This document shows positions 1 through 12,111 of a DNA stretch of 64,000 nt, in pieces (position 1 is the first letter of the stretch; every line of letters starts with the position of its first letter). A program made the translations under genes and the position numbers. The notes beneath the pieces were generated by a model. The model saw nothing but the letters and a program-made list of their open reading frames with translations, was not told where the DNA came from and did not search any database. The stretch comes from Macquaria australasica (lineage: Eukaryota > Chordata > Actinopteri > Centrarchiformes > Percichthyidae), in the NCBI GenBank assembly GCA_005408345.1, contig SEMN01000699.1:1-64000 (forward strand). Reading direction: 5' to 3'.

Positions 1-2562
1 TTGGATGAGAGCAGCTGCTTCCAGCTGTTTCGTCAGAGGAGGGTTTTAATTGGTCGGTCGGCTGCTGGGAGGCAGATTAACTGTTATGTCTCTCTGTAAA
101 TGAATTCCTATTTAAGATGAAGTGACCTTCAGGTTTTAAGCTAGCTATCAGCCACTGGCCGGTCTTTAGAGTTTGTTCTGGGGTGAGAATATTCACCAGG
201 TAAATCCAGTTTAAGCTTCAGCTAAGAAACTGTTAATCTGCTCCTGTTTTACCCCAAAATCCTCCCGTCTCCTCTCTACTGATGATACACAGCGCTGATT
301 AAACTCTAGATGTTTCTGCTTTCATGGCAGATGAACAATTCATCAAATCGATAAATCTTTTCGTCGAGATCGAAATAAATCGGTCGAAGATCGGCATTTC
401 ATAAAAACTCCGCGCTTGCGTTCGGCAATCGTCCGAAAATGCGCTTCGTCCACGAATAAAATAAGTGTGTGTGTGTGTGTGTGTGTATGACATTTTTTAA
501 ACAGAGAAAAGACAAAAATGGGGAGAGGTGGGTGGGTGGGTGGGTGGGGGGGGGGGGTGATGCAGTACCTCCCTCTAAATCCCCATGATGCTGTTGCCGT
601 GGCTGCCGGGCTGTATCGCCATGGCAACTGGCTTTTTCTACAACACCTAAGTGGTACCTGCTGTTGCTCTCAGGTGTGTGTGAGTGTGTGAGTGAAACAG
701 TAATATTTAGGCATTAAGAAAAGAAGGAGATAAGAAGGGGAATGCAGAAGGGAAGGAAACGAGGATGTAGGAAAGGAAAGGGGTAGACAAAAGGAGGTGA
801 GAGAGGAGAGATGAGTGTTAGGATAGAAGGAGTTGAGGAGAACAAAGCTGGCGGAATAAAAAAATGAAAAGAGCAATTAGAGCTGACAGCCTCGCCTCCC
901 TGTCGGCCTCGTTATCCCTCCCTGCTGCAGCTTATTCACACAAAGAGGAAGACAGGGTCACCATCTGCAAGAAATGACACGATGAGACGAGCTGCTTCAA
1001 GAAGTGAGACAGACAGAGAGAAAGACGGGATGAAATGGGAGACAGGAAAATGCTGCGAGTACTCAACCAATCAGAAATGTTCAGTGCTGCAAGCCCCACC
1101 CCCAATGTTCCTGTACTTTGGAAAGTAGTACCCCTCCAAGCAGGGACTTTTTTGGGGGTAAAATAATGAGTTGCTCCACAGGTTCCTGGGGAAAGTTCCT
1201 GCGGTGGAAACGCAGCTTTTGATTCAAGTTCAGACTGAGCTTTGAGTCTCTGCTGAATCGTAACGCTGCGATGGGAAAAAAAAAAAAAGATATAAACATG
1301 CAAGTAGAGATGTGTCATCAATTCTTCATCTTCTTCTTCTTCTTCTTCAAAGACCCACGAGCTTGACCTCTGTGGTAGAAAAATGACCGAGGTGTAAATG
1401 TAAAATGCTGAATCACTGTGGAGCCATCAGAGGAGGTTAGGAGACCTCTGGGTGTCTCAGGCTGTTTTGGAAACCGACTACTAAACTATCAGTACGCACT
1501 GATTTGGCCAAAATGTAGCATGTAGTATGCAAACACAAGTTAAATCTGCAGTACACCATAAATACCCAGATGTCGTACTGATTCGGAGAAAATCTCCAGT
1601 ATGCATCAGACCAGTCTACCTCGCCTACTGTAACCCACAATGCAAAGCAGTGAACGGTCCCCAATGTTTTGTTTTTTCCAACTTTATTCTCACGGTCACC
1701 ATTGTTGAAATGGAAGCCTCACTTTCTTGAGAGATGCTGTTTGGAAACTGGTTGACTGTATTTTTGTGTTTTTGTTTAGAGAAGATACCTAAGAATTTAT
1801 TTTTGTGTATTTTTTATATTCAGTTTTAATTTTGGCGTTTTTCCTCAAAGAAAAAGACTAAAAAGATGATGAATCGACTGTTAAAATGGCTGTTGTTGTT
1901 GTTGTTGTGACCTCTGCATGTTTCCTCTTTGTGTGGTTTGTGATGGCTTGATTACGGCGAGCAGGACTCGTTCCTGGGTTTGTCTGTCGAACCACAAACC
2001 GTCTTCGGCTGCTTGAACTGTAAAAACTAAGCAGTTTGTTTTTGCATATATTTTTTAACATCAACCTCCACTCTTGCTCGAGGGCACATGGGCGGGACAA
2101 CGGGGCGTCAAACCTATGATGTTGCATATTCTATTGCATATAATATCAAAGCGAGCAGTGTTGGATGGAGCAGCCCTGCAGAGTCAGATTATCACTGATG
2201 GAAATGATCACATTTTACTTGTCGGAGCGTCTGATGCGTCAGTAGAGAGTAAATGTCAGGGGGCTCATTTTCAGGTGTTTTCTTTCACCTGTAGTTAAGA
2301 TCTCGACAAAATGTTAACGTGAGGAAGGAGCTTCTGAATCCTGCAAATCCAGAAAATGTCTAACTCTGACAGAAGGACAAACTGCTCCTCCTCCTCTGTT
2401 GAAGGTTGATTCTGAAATAAACGAATGTATTTGTTTGTGGATGCATTCACTGAGTTTCTATGAAGACTTAAGGCCTCTGTATGCTTCAAACGCAACACGT
2501 CTGTACGACATGTCCGCTCAGTGTCGGAAAACTGGTTTCAGACTGTTAGACGATCTGAGAAG
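1..2562. other. Non-coding flank with microsatellites, no gene recognised
   Basis: Holds (GT)n at about 464-486, a GGGT/G run at 528-557, a (CTT)n tract near 1329-1348, and AG-rich stretches at 710-870. No sustained ORF with codon bias or splice context was found. Confidence 0.5.
528..557 (+). repeat. G-quadruplex-type (GGGT)n and G-run
   Basis: Five GGG blocks separated by single T residues run into about twelve G in a row, an ideal short-loop G4 pattern on the plus strand. Confidence 0.9.
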
Positions 2563-2996
2563 CAGCGGTGGAAGAAGTATTCAGATCCGTAAAAGACCAC
2601 TCTACAAAAATACTCCATTACTAGTAAAAGTCCTACATTTGAAATTGTGTTTTAGTAAAAGTATTGGCAACTAAATGTACTTAAACAAAAGTAAAAGTAC
2701 TCGTTTTGCAGAATGGCCGTATTTCTATACTGCTGGATCATTATTGATGTATTAATATGTAAGCATGTTAATGCATCAATAATAATGTAATATAAGGTTG
2801 TTTTTTGTAATTTGAACTGCTTCATACAGTTTAATCAATAACATTTTATAAACTGATCACATGCAAAGCAACTATCAGACAAATGTAGAGGAGTAAAAGT
2901 ATAAAGTAGTTTAAAATAAGAAATACTTAAGTAGAGTACAAGTACCTCTACATTGTTCTTAAGTACAGTACTTGAGTAAATGTACTTCCACCACTG
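2563..2996. mobile_element. hAT-like non-autonomous miniature transposon (AGTGGTGGAAG-type ends)
   Basis: The left end reads CAGCGGTGGAAGAAGTATTC; the right end is the inverted CAGTGGTGGAAGTACATTTA. The interior is AT-rich with many AGTAAAAGTAC and TAAGTACAGTACTTGAGTA runs typical of this fish repeat. It has no ORF. An 8-bp target duplication is not clear. Confidence 0.7.
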
Positions 2997-3835
2997 CAGA
3001 CAAGCACTTAGTCTGAAGCATACTGAGACCTTTAAATCATCGCTGTCTGATAAAAACCTCGTTCCTCCAACATGTTGACTCTTAACTTAAACTTTGACTT
3101 CCTGATGGGATCTTTCAGTGGCTTTGAAAGAGTTTTATGAGAACATACAAGAGCAAAGTAATCAAGACAGGAGGAAGGAGGTTTTCACAGTGAACGGCAG
3201 CGTTTGACCCTCAGATTATTGCACAAGTCAACTGCAACAGAGTCCCCGTTTGTCTTTAAGTGGATCTAACGGGTGAAATCATGAAGAAATCCTCGTTTTT
3301 CTGGATTCACGAGAATCCGACGAGAAAGAACAAAACAAACGTGGACAGAGGATAAAGAGCTTATTTTCTCAGGATAAAGTTGGATTTTCTGACCTTGGAG
3401 ACGTGCTGTTTTGCAGAGTAGCAGGTTTGAGCCAGTCTTAAATGAACAGACAGATGGATGGAAGGATCCAGTGTTTGGGTTTGGGGGGTCGAGGTGCTGG
3501 CGAGGAAGACTTGGTGTCCTTGCAAGAGGAGGTTTCAGTGAAGGGAAGGATGAAGGGTGGAGGAGCAGCTAGGTTCGACCAGCCGGCTTTTTCCAGCATG
3601 AAGTCGAACAGGAAGTCAGTCAGTCACACGAACAGTCAAACTGCCTCCGAACACACAGCGAGCAGAAACACGACGCCGTCACTTCAGAACATCTTTAGAT
3701 CTGCTGAGGAACCAACAAGCTGCCAGTATGACCTTTTAAATTTGTTCTCACTTCTTTTACTCGTTTACTAATGGAAATAAATAAATGGCACACTCAGTAT
3801 CATAACGGCATCATTTTAAAAGCTTTTGGTAGCAC
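2997..3835. other. Non-coding, nothing recognised
   Basis: A 109-codon plus frame at 3442-3771 has no domain, splice context or family resemblance and is treated as chance. Confidence 0.4.
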
Positions 3836-4849
3836 TTTATTTTACTGCTCCTGTCATTTCCTAAAAACCTCAAAGGAACGAAGAGTTGTTTTAATTTAGA
3901 ACGAAGATAATTTTCCTTGAAAAACTTCTCCATTTAAACTAGTCATTCATGTATTAATTGTCTAAAACTTTATTCTCCATTTATGTTTAATTATATATGT
4001 GCATGTATCTGACCTACTGTGCAGTCACTAAAAGACTCTGTAGTTAGTGCAGCAATTAACTGGAATTAATTATCTGGAAGCGAACTGAAGTCTATGAAGC
4101 CAGGGAGGAAAAAACAACAACAAATTCCTCTCGATTTAACATCATATTATGTTTTACCTTTAACGTGGTGCATTCCGTCAGCTGTAAGTTCGAAGAAGAC
4201 GTTTATGAAGTTTTTATGAACTAGATGACATCCGCAGTCTCATCAAGGTTTTAAAAAGTTAAACAGTCCAGTATACGACTAAGTATATCCACATATCTCA
4301 GTGCAAGATGGAATAAAAGTGCATTAAATCCACAGTGAAAGTGTGAAGAGTCCACACAAGACTAACGGCATGAAGGTGATTAATTATGCTAAATAAGAGG
4401 GCTCAAATTATTAACTTGTGCACACAAAAGATTATGTTTCCTCCATGACTGGTACCAAATAACAGCAGCAATAATCGTCCTTTCCAGAAACATTTACAGT
4501 TAAACATCTTTACAGGAAGTTATTATGAGACTATAAGACCTGTAAAATAAAGCGTTACCAAGTTTTTAAACCTTTATCGGTCACAGTGCTCAAAATATTA
4601 ACAATAAATAAGTAAATTTACAGCTTAAATAAATTGGTGATCCTTCAGCCACCTGATCACATCGTACGCAGTTATAATCTGAATTTTGGAATACAGGAAG
4701 TCTGGTTTCGCAGCAGAAGCCACAGGCTGGAGTCGGGAGTTTAGGATCAATCATTACTGAGATAGAGGAAACACAACCGGAGGGCTCGGTGTGCGGTTTG
4801 TCGGCTCACATCGCTGCGTGTTAGGGAGGCGGTTTAAGAGGCTGGCAGC
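3836..4849 (-). other. Candidate 3' untranslated region downstream of the 4850-5368 exon
   Basis: AT-rich, unique-looking sequence with no sustained ORF. Minus-strand AATAAA signals are at about 3970 and 3836. This fits a roughly 1-kb 3' UTR if the poly-Q exon is real. It is inferred only from position and signals. Confidence 0.3.
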
Positions 4850-4947
4850 TCAGTGGCTCTTTGGCTTGGGGAGGCGGGAGGAGCCGGAGGTGAAGGCCGC
4901 CATTTTGACCTTAACCCCTGCAGTGCCGTTGCCCTCTGGATCGTGAC

Positions 4948-4984
<37 letters not shown>

Positions 4985-5368
4985 GGCCACCTTCGTCTTC
5001 GGTGGTGTGGCAGCTGCTGAGGCGGAGGCGGAGCTGGAGGCAGGTCTGGAGCTCTGAGACAGGAAAAGGCGGAGCTTCGAGGGCTGGGGGAGCTGCAGGG
5101 ATCTGTTGTAGGCTCCTTTCCTCTCCTTCGTCTTTCCTTTCTCCTCCTCCTCCTCCTCCTCCTCTTTCGTCGCTCTCTTCACATGATCCTTTCCTCCATC
5201 AGTCGTGGGGTCGGTGGTATCAGGATGGTCCGGGACGCCGTCAGTGGGGATGTCAGGCTGGGTGGAGCAGGGGTTAGCTGGAGGCGGAGCTCGGGCTGGC
5301 TGTGGAGCTCGGCGTCGGTCCGTCAGTGGTACCTGGTCTGCCTGGCTGGAGGGGTGAAGTATCTGTGA
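4850..5368 (-). CDS. ccser2: Probable alternative distal 3' coding exon of ccser2, with poly-Q tract
   Basis: The minus-strand frame stays open for 172 codons from an acceptor-like cttcgtcttcag at 5369 to the stop at 4850. The protein is low in complexity: Pro/Arg-rich, then a run of nine Glu in KEEEEEEEEE, SSRPASSSASASAAATPPK, eleven Gln, and a terminal GSSRLPKPKSH. The closing SSRLPKPK resembles SxLPxP-type motifs in this family and fits a Ser/basic C-terminus. The first acceptor gives phase 0, whereas the exon 13 donor at 12006 leaves phase 1. A second in-phase acceptor (gccaggcag|ACCAGG, high end about 5327) or an unseen small exon is therefore needed. A minus-strand poly-A signal candidate (tttatt on plus) lies at 3836-3841. 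It could instead belong to a separate gene. Confidence 0.45.
4949..4983 (-). repeat. CAG (plus-strand CTG) trinucleotide repeat coding poly-glutamine
   Basis: About eleven uninterrupted units lie in the frame of the 4850-5368 exon, giving Q11. A second trinucleotide tract, (CTC)n on plus at about 5142-5164, gives the poly-Glu run. Both are likely to vary in length. Confidence 0.85.
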
Positions 5369-5975
5369 CTGAAGACGAAGGAGGAAGAGTCAAAACCAGC
5401 AACTAGGACTCAGATTTCATATATTCTGTATCAGACTGCTGATGTACGAACACATAAAGCAAGAAAAACATCTGATTTTATTAATATGCAGCTCTGAACT
5501 TATGAACAGAGAGTTTTGCAGCCTGTTTGAATATAATAAAGACACACAGAGAAACCAAATCTCCTTTGTTATATAATTCATCACTTGTTGGAGGTGAGAA
5601 GAGAAAAAACAAGAGAAAATAGAGTTATTCTTTCAGATGACTGGTCATTTCAGACATCAGCACACAGTGCGTTGATCTGTGTGTGTGTTGCTTTGATGTA
5701 GGTGTGTCCTGCTGCACACGCTGTTTATGTGCTGATTTTCATGCTTTGACTCTGGTGAGAGAAACTCTGATGAAACACTTCATGAAGCTGACAACAATAA
5801 TGTTTCTCCAGTTTGTTTTTATTCAGATTTCTGTTAGCAGAGTTTCAACCATCAGCTCTGTTATATTTAATAAAAACAGAACTGGTTACCAGGTTGGCTG
5901 CCATCATTAAAAAAGGCCAGTTTTATAGCATATATATGGTTTGCAGATGTGTAGAGTTGTGAAACTATATCTCCA

Positions 5976-6082
<107 letters not shown>

Positions 6083-6289
6083 ATCTGAAAATATGCACTT
6101 GAAAACTGAAACTAACTGAATTTATTAATGAATGAAAGCTGTGAGTATTTCCATCTTTTAACACGGGACCTTTGCTAACTTTGGTCACCAGAGACATGAG
6201 CAACATTATGACCCAAGTTGTAATAAAATGTAATTTTGCTTTAAACACAACTGCTGCTTAACCCTCAAACAGCCCTTTAGAGAAAGAGG

Positions 6290-6470
6290 ACCAGACAAAT
6301 GCCCCCACTCTCCACAAATGCCCTCACTTTTTAAAAACGTCCTTGCTTCCGAAAAATGTCTTGACTTTCCCATCTGTCTGCTCTTTCCAAAAATGACCTC
6401 ACTAATCAAAATGTCCTCACTTTGCAGAAACGTCCTCACTCTCTTGGTCTAAAGATGTAAATTGTCCTCA
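6290..6470. repeat. Degenerate minisatellite of AAAATGTCCTCACTTT-type units
   Basis: About eight imperfect copies of a roughly 20-25-bp unit ending in cctcact, a pattern common in fish dispersed repeats. Confidence 0.6.
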
Positions 6471-9400
6471 CAAAGATAGAAGACCAGCAGCAGATCATTG
6501 AGCAGTATGTATCGGAGTGCAACTGATACAGAACCGTTAAGCTGCTTGTTGCCTTCCACACTTTAATCCTGCAGCCGACTCATCTACACACTGATAATCC
6601 GATTTAAGCCGAGAATCACAGGAAAGTTAAAAAACCGAGCAGTGAAATCCATCATGTGCTACAATCTCAGTTTATTGATCCTGGCAAACTTCACTGAAGT
6701 AATAACTAATCTGCTGTTACCAGTTGTCTTGCTCTGTGCTGCTGCTGTGAGTCTGTGCACCAGGGTCCCTGCAGAAATTCACTTATTTTACAGCCTTCAC
6801 TCACATCTGTCTGATTGATTTATTCCTCTTATAGACGGACAATCCTGAATAAATGAACATGCTGACATTTTTCACAGAATATCTCAATATTAAAAAAGTG
6901 GATTTGGAGGCCAGACTCCTAAATTGGAGTTAGATAGATAAAGACTGCATCTACTTTTATTATTTATTATTCTGTCAATTATTTTTAAACTTTTAGACCT
7001 GTAGACTTTTCTTTATTCCACAATAACAACTTGAGAAGGTATACGGACATAGCTCCACATGTGGGAAAATAAAAAGAAACATAAATAAAGTAACACCTGT
7101 GGTCATCCATTTTCTGTTATTGATTCAGCACAAGGGCTGGATGTCATTTGAAATGTTTCATACATTAAAATCAGGAACTATCTGATTAAAGAAACTACAT
7201 AGTTTTTACTTGATGCAAGTGTTCGATACGCAGGCCTGTTCAGCAGTCACAAAATAAATGCAGACTGCTACTAGTTAGTTTCCACCTGCAGTCCCTGGGC
7301 AGCTGATGAACAACTCGACATCCACAGAAAAACCAAACTGGGAAAACTTAAATATGTGAACAGCTTCTTCAAGCAGCAGCTGAGTGACAGGTTTGGGTTG
7401 TAATCAGGAAAACAAAAACACGGATACTCTCGACTTCTTGCTCGAAGAGTTCCACCTGAGGATGTTTAACAGGAAACAGTGAGATCCGTTGTGTACTACA
7501 GTCTGTTGGAAGTGATCCGGGCACATCCTGGAACATAATCACTCTCTGCTCCTGTCTGTGACTGACTGCTGTGTTCTTAGTCATGTACCACAAAACACAA
7601 AAGCTTAGCTACCAGTCAAAAACCTTTTATACTTCCTAACGACAAAACAAACCGACTGATCCTCCTATCAACCTGCAGAGACAATAAACTGCACGTCTGC
7701 AGGTTTAAGTGATTACAAACAGCCTGTATTTTAAGACTGTCCTCCCCAAAAATACCGTGCAGGTCCTCAGTGCAGCAGCTTATTACGACCCACGTTTACG
7801 TTTATTGTTAGGCGCTCTATGGGATTTGTTGTCATGCAGAAAAACATAGAATATGGACAATACTTTTACTTTAATTTAAAGTTGTGTGATTGTAAATTCT
7901 TCTTTAAAAGGGGAAGCAGAGTCAGAAACCGTCCAGCAGGAGGCGACACCGAGTTCATGTGCTGAATCTGTGACATGAAAACCATTTCGAGGTTCTCTGC
8001 AGAACATGAAGCCTGAACAAAAGTCATCTGACAGGAAGGAGATATTCTCTGGTGAACGCTGACACCGGGAGGAGGCCGGAGGTACTGCAGCCTGTCTGTC
8101 TACCTGTCTGTCTGTCCACCCCTCATAAATAATGCATGGCAGGATGGATAGATTAAAGAGAGAGAGAGAGGACAAGAAAAGGGAGGAAGAAGAAGAAGAA
8201 GAGTGTGTCCTCGACCACATGCAGGTGTTCTCAAGGAGGATTCACCTTCTGTGTGTCTCTGTGTGTGTGTGTGTGTGCGTGTTGGACAGAGGGAATCACT
8301 CGACTGCCAAGTGTTCTGCTTCCCTGACAACGACTTATAGGACGTCCCCACACACACACACTTTTGTTGGCGTACAAAGTGCTGAGCCACCCAAACTACC
8401 CCCCCCCCCCTTTGCTGTCCTCTCATTTTACCCTTTAAAAAAAAAATCAGCTTCTTGTTTTAAATCCTGCATAAAAACAATATTTTCTGTCAAAGTTACA
8501 AAGATTTACAAGAGAGATTTTCTGTATTATGCTAAAACAGCGTCAGCAGCGTTTTAAAAAGGTCTCCGTTTTAGGGTTATAAAACACCAGAATAGTGTGG
8601 ACAGAGCAAAAGTTATGCATTTTAAAACAAAAACATATTAGTGTGGATCTAGCCTGAAGGTAACAAGAAGATTAAAGAAATAAAGAAAAAAATGTTTTTC
8701 TGGTGTAAATTAGAATTATTATTCTAAAAATCCTCTAATCAAACAAATAAAGCAAACTAAGGTCACAAACCTGTGACGAGGGGATGTAAGTGAACACTGC
8801 TTTGTTTTGAGGTATCAGAAGCAGAGAAAGGTTGGGAACCACTGACCTGGTCCAGAGTCATTAAACCCCCAGAGTCCGAGGCCGGTAGTTGTAAAAGTAA
8901 AAAAAGCATCTATTTCTAAGAACAGACAGCTTGTACTCAGTTTACTGCTCAGGTGTTTTGTGCACCTTAAATGCAACCTAGAGATCCAGAAAACACTATC
9001 AAGTTCAGCCAGGTCAGATCATTAACCAATAACCAAAACTCCCATAATCCTCAGCGCTGCTCGGACATGAGACGTGATTTCCTCCGAGACGCAGCAGCTT
9101 GGCTCCATCACAGCGAGGAAATGAAGGGCGTCCTGAGTGATCTCATCTCCAGTGGTTTGACTGCTTCAAGTGACTGAACAAGCCGCAGTGAAGTGCACCT
9201 CATCTAATACAAAATTTAAGAGCCATTTAGAAAGATAATTTTAGCTCTGCGCTGCCTCCTGACGAGCCTCTGGACTCGGCTTCACTGGGCTCATTTCAGT
9301 GTGAAGGAGAAGGTGTGACCTGTCCTCCGGGGAGCAATGAATCATGGGTAAAACTGTCTGGAGAGCCGGTCTAGGAGTTTGACTTATCAGTGCATTACTT

Positions 9401-9569
9401 TGCATATCAACTCTTTATATCGTGGAATAACATTTGCAACACGTCAGCTCCTGAAAGTTTTATTCATTTATTAGTTTAATATTTTAATTCAGCTTTTTGG
9501 CTACCTGACCAGAACCAGCTGACAGACACAGCTGATCAACAGTTGGATTTTTAGTTTGGTTTGGTTTGT

Positions 9570-10040
9570 ATTAGTGCTGCTCGATTGTGTCAAAAATCAT
9601 AACTTTTAAATAAATCTTTCCTTGAACTTTAAGTGTTGTGGTGGACGAAGTCCAGAGGGGGTTTACTTTTCTCTGTTTTTTGTTCCTTTATTGTTTGGTC
9701 ACTTTGTGATTGGATTTCAGATGATTTAACAAATTAGTGGTATTGCCTTGTGGTGCAGACACCACCGTGTGCACCAAATCTTGCACAGTTTTGTTGTTGT
9801 GTGTTGCCAAACAGCTGAATTGGTCTGACCAAAGGCTTTCTTTCTGTCATCTTGGCTCAAGCTGAACTAAACAGGCTGTCAGTTTGGGCTTTTAGGGAGG
9901 AGAAAAAAGGGTGCGCTGGATTTATAACACAAGACAAAACGAGAGCATATAACCATTTTATCTCGATTATCCTGTTTTCATAATGGTTGGGAGCCAAAAT
10001 TGTAATTGAGAATAAAAAGTGATTAATGGCCCAGCCCTAG
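9570..10040. mobile_element. Possible non-autonomous DNA transposon ending in a CTAGGGCTGGGC-type terminus
   Basis: The left end begins agtgctgctcgattgtgtca; the right end is ggcccagccctag, giving weakly inverted termini. No ORF and no clear target duplication. Confidence 0.35.
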
Positions 10041-11892
10041 TTTATATTACATTATGAAGAGGAGACCGATGAATCACACATAACTACAAAAATGTCAATG
10101 ATAACACAATACTTAAAGACTTATTTCCACTGTGGTCCTTGATGCAAAGATAACTGTAAATATTGAATGACTCCGAGTCAAACATTGAACAATACCTTAG
10201 CCATATACTGGCACTGTTTTTTTAAGATTGTGGTTATTATTTTAATGTGCAAAGAAAACTTAGTCCAGTTCCCGTCACCTCAGACCTTAAAGGAACAAGT
10301 AACTCTGTTGGTGTTACAACTTCAGAAAGCACAAGTCTGTTTGCCAGCAAGCTTTTGGGTTCAAACTCTGAAGTGTTTTGACATCTCAAAACAACATAAT
10401 TAGACTTCACTTATCAATTAAATGAACCTCTCTAGCCAAAACCTGCCTCTTCGCCATGCCATGCTCTCCCCACCCAGACTGCTGTCTAACAAACATCCTG
10501 GATCACTAACAGAGTTAAAATCAGACTACACTGGACAATAGTGGTCGAACAACACAATACTGGTGAGGATAAGTAGATAAACACGACTCCAATGGGACGA
10601 TCATGTTGCTGTGTGTCTGTGTCAATAAGCAGCAACAGCTTCACAGAGCGATAACATGTCAGAGCTGTGTGTCTTTTAGCTGCCTAAAAATCCACTAATA
10701 CAGCTTCAAGGTTTGACAAAATGATGATGAGCGGATGAACACAACCCCAACTGTTTCATTACAAAGAGAGACTGAGTTTCTTTGTCTTATGGGTCGGATG
10801 GGACGGGGAGGGAGGAGTCAAGAACAGGAGGGAGAGGAGATGGAGGAGGAAGAGGAGGAGGAAGATAAAAAAGTTGCTACCGTACCACGCTGTGTCACTG
10901 AAGTAAAGCACTAGTTTTTCCACTCCTGGGCGAGAGCAGGGAGGAGAGGCAAACACACAGGACAGTTAGAGCAGAAAATACAGCAGAAGGAAAACAAACT
11001 CTCTCTCAGCTGTTTCAAGCAGAGACGTGATCTGTCTGTCCTCAGCGACAGACAGACAGACAGCGTGGTCGTGCTGTAATGGAGTTATGGTTCAAGGATC
11101 TGGGCTAAAGAGGGAAGAAAGGATAAAGGAAGGGAGGAAAACTGAAACTAAACAGGAAGAAATAAAAACAAAAACTGAAGTGACCTGCAGATTAAATTCA
11201 TGTCTGAACTCAGTTTCCCCTCTGAAGTTGCTCATCTAATATACATCCCCATGAATAACTTAAAACAACCTTCAGTCTCACACAGAAACTGTTAATTCGG
11301 AGTACTTGATTCAGTGCATGTGGAGTATAATATTAATGTCTTGCTGGCAGAGGCTCCACGTCTCCATTAAAAACATCTCCTCTGACCTCTGACCCTTCAA
11401 CCTGTTTACTCTGAATGTTGGAGTCTACAAACTGAAGCTGCTGCACAGGCACAGATTACAGCGTGCACGTCTCACCCTACTGTATTCTGTTTCTTAAATG
11501 AAAGATTTGACAGAAATAGAAACCCTGAACTTATTTAAAGTGTAAAATCTTCTTTCATGATGCAGATGTAAAAGCAAAAGAAACATCTGCAAAAACTCAG
11601 TGGACAAAGTTAACAACTGTTAAACCCAAATCAAGTCCAACAAGCAGATTTCTGATCAGATTTTAAGCTCTTAAACATCTAAAAGTTATAGTTGCACCTT
11701 TAACTTTAATTCAAACAAAATAATATCTGGTGAAACTACAGCATGTTTCTGCTGCAAGAGACTTTGATAAAATCAGATTTCCACCTGATTATTGATTTGT
11801 TTCACTCAATTTGCCTCTGATTTTTATTAATACTTGAAGAGAAACTACCAAAATATTTTAAATAATGTTAAGAATTATCAAAATAATGAGTC

Positions 11893-12111
11893 CTACACCC
11901 AAGATCTGCCAGAGACATGAGGATGATTTGGGTGTCTGGATGTCCTACGAATGTTGGAGGACGATAAAGATGGGGTGGGGAGGATGGGGGGGTTATATGA
12001 CTCACTTTTTCTAGCGAGGTGGGAGGGGATGCTGGGCTTCGGCCTCCCCCTGTAAGGCCTGGAGCGCTGATACTGCCAGGGTGGAGAGAGGAAAGGAACA
12101 GGAGGAAAAGC
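11893..12111 (-). CDS. ccser2: ccser2 coding exon 13, short 3' end (coding to a stop at 11893) with an internal donor at 12006
   Basis: The acceptor ccttctcag|GCTTTT enters in phase 0. The frame codes AFPPVPFLSPPWQYQRSRP, then YRGRPKPSIPSHLARK, matching the Pro/Arg-rich SFSPWQ...P region of CCSER2. Reading on adds SESYNPPILPTPSLSSSN and more to a TAG at 11893, giving 72 residues. A strong consensus donor AAAAA|gtgagt at 12006 inside the exon suggests that some transcripts splice instead to a distal 3' exon. Which form dominates cannot be told from sequence. Confidence 0.7.
   Translation of the reverse strand, partial: AFPPVPFLSPPWQYQRSRPYRGRPKPSIPSHLARKSESYNPPILPTPSLSSSNIRRTSRHPNHPHVSGRSWV

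Noticed and set aside
932..1321. 129-codon minus frame
   Set aside because: No domain, ends in CT-rich low complexity, no exon borders.
3442..3771. 109-codon plus frame
   Set aside because: No family resemblance; it opposes and lies outside the 3' end of the minus-strand gene.
8132..8557. 141-codon plus frame
   Set aside because: Composed of AG-rich and GT-repeat stretches with poly-C and poly-A runs; no splice signals or domain.
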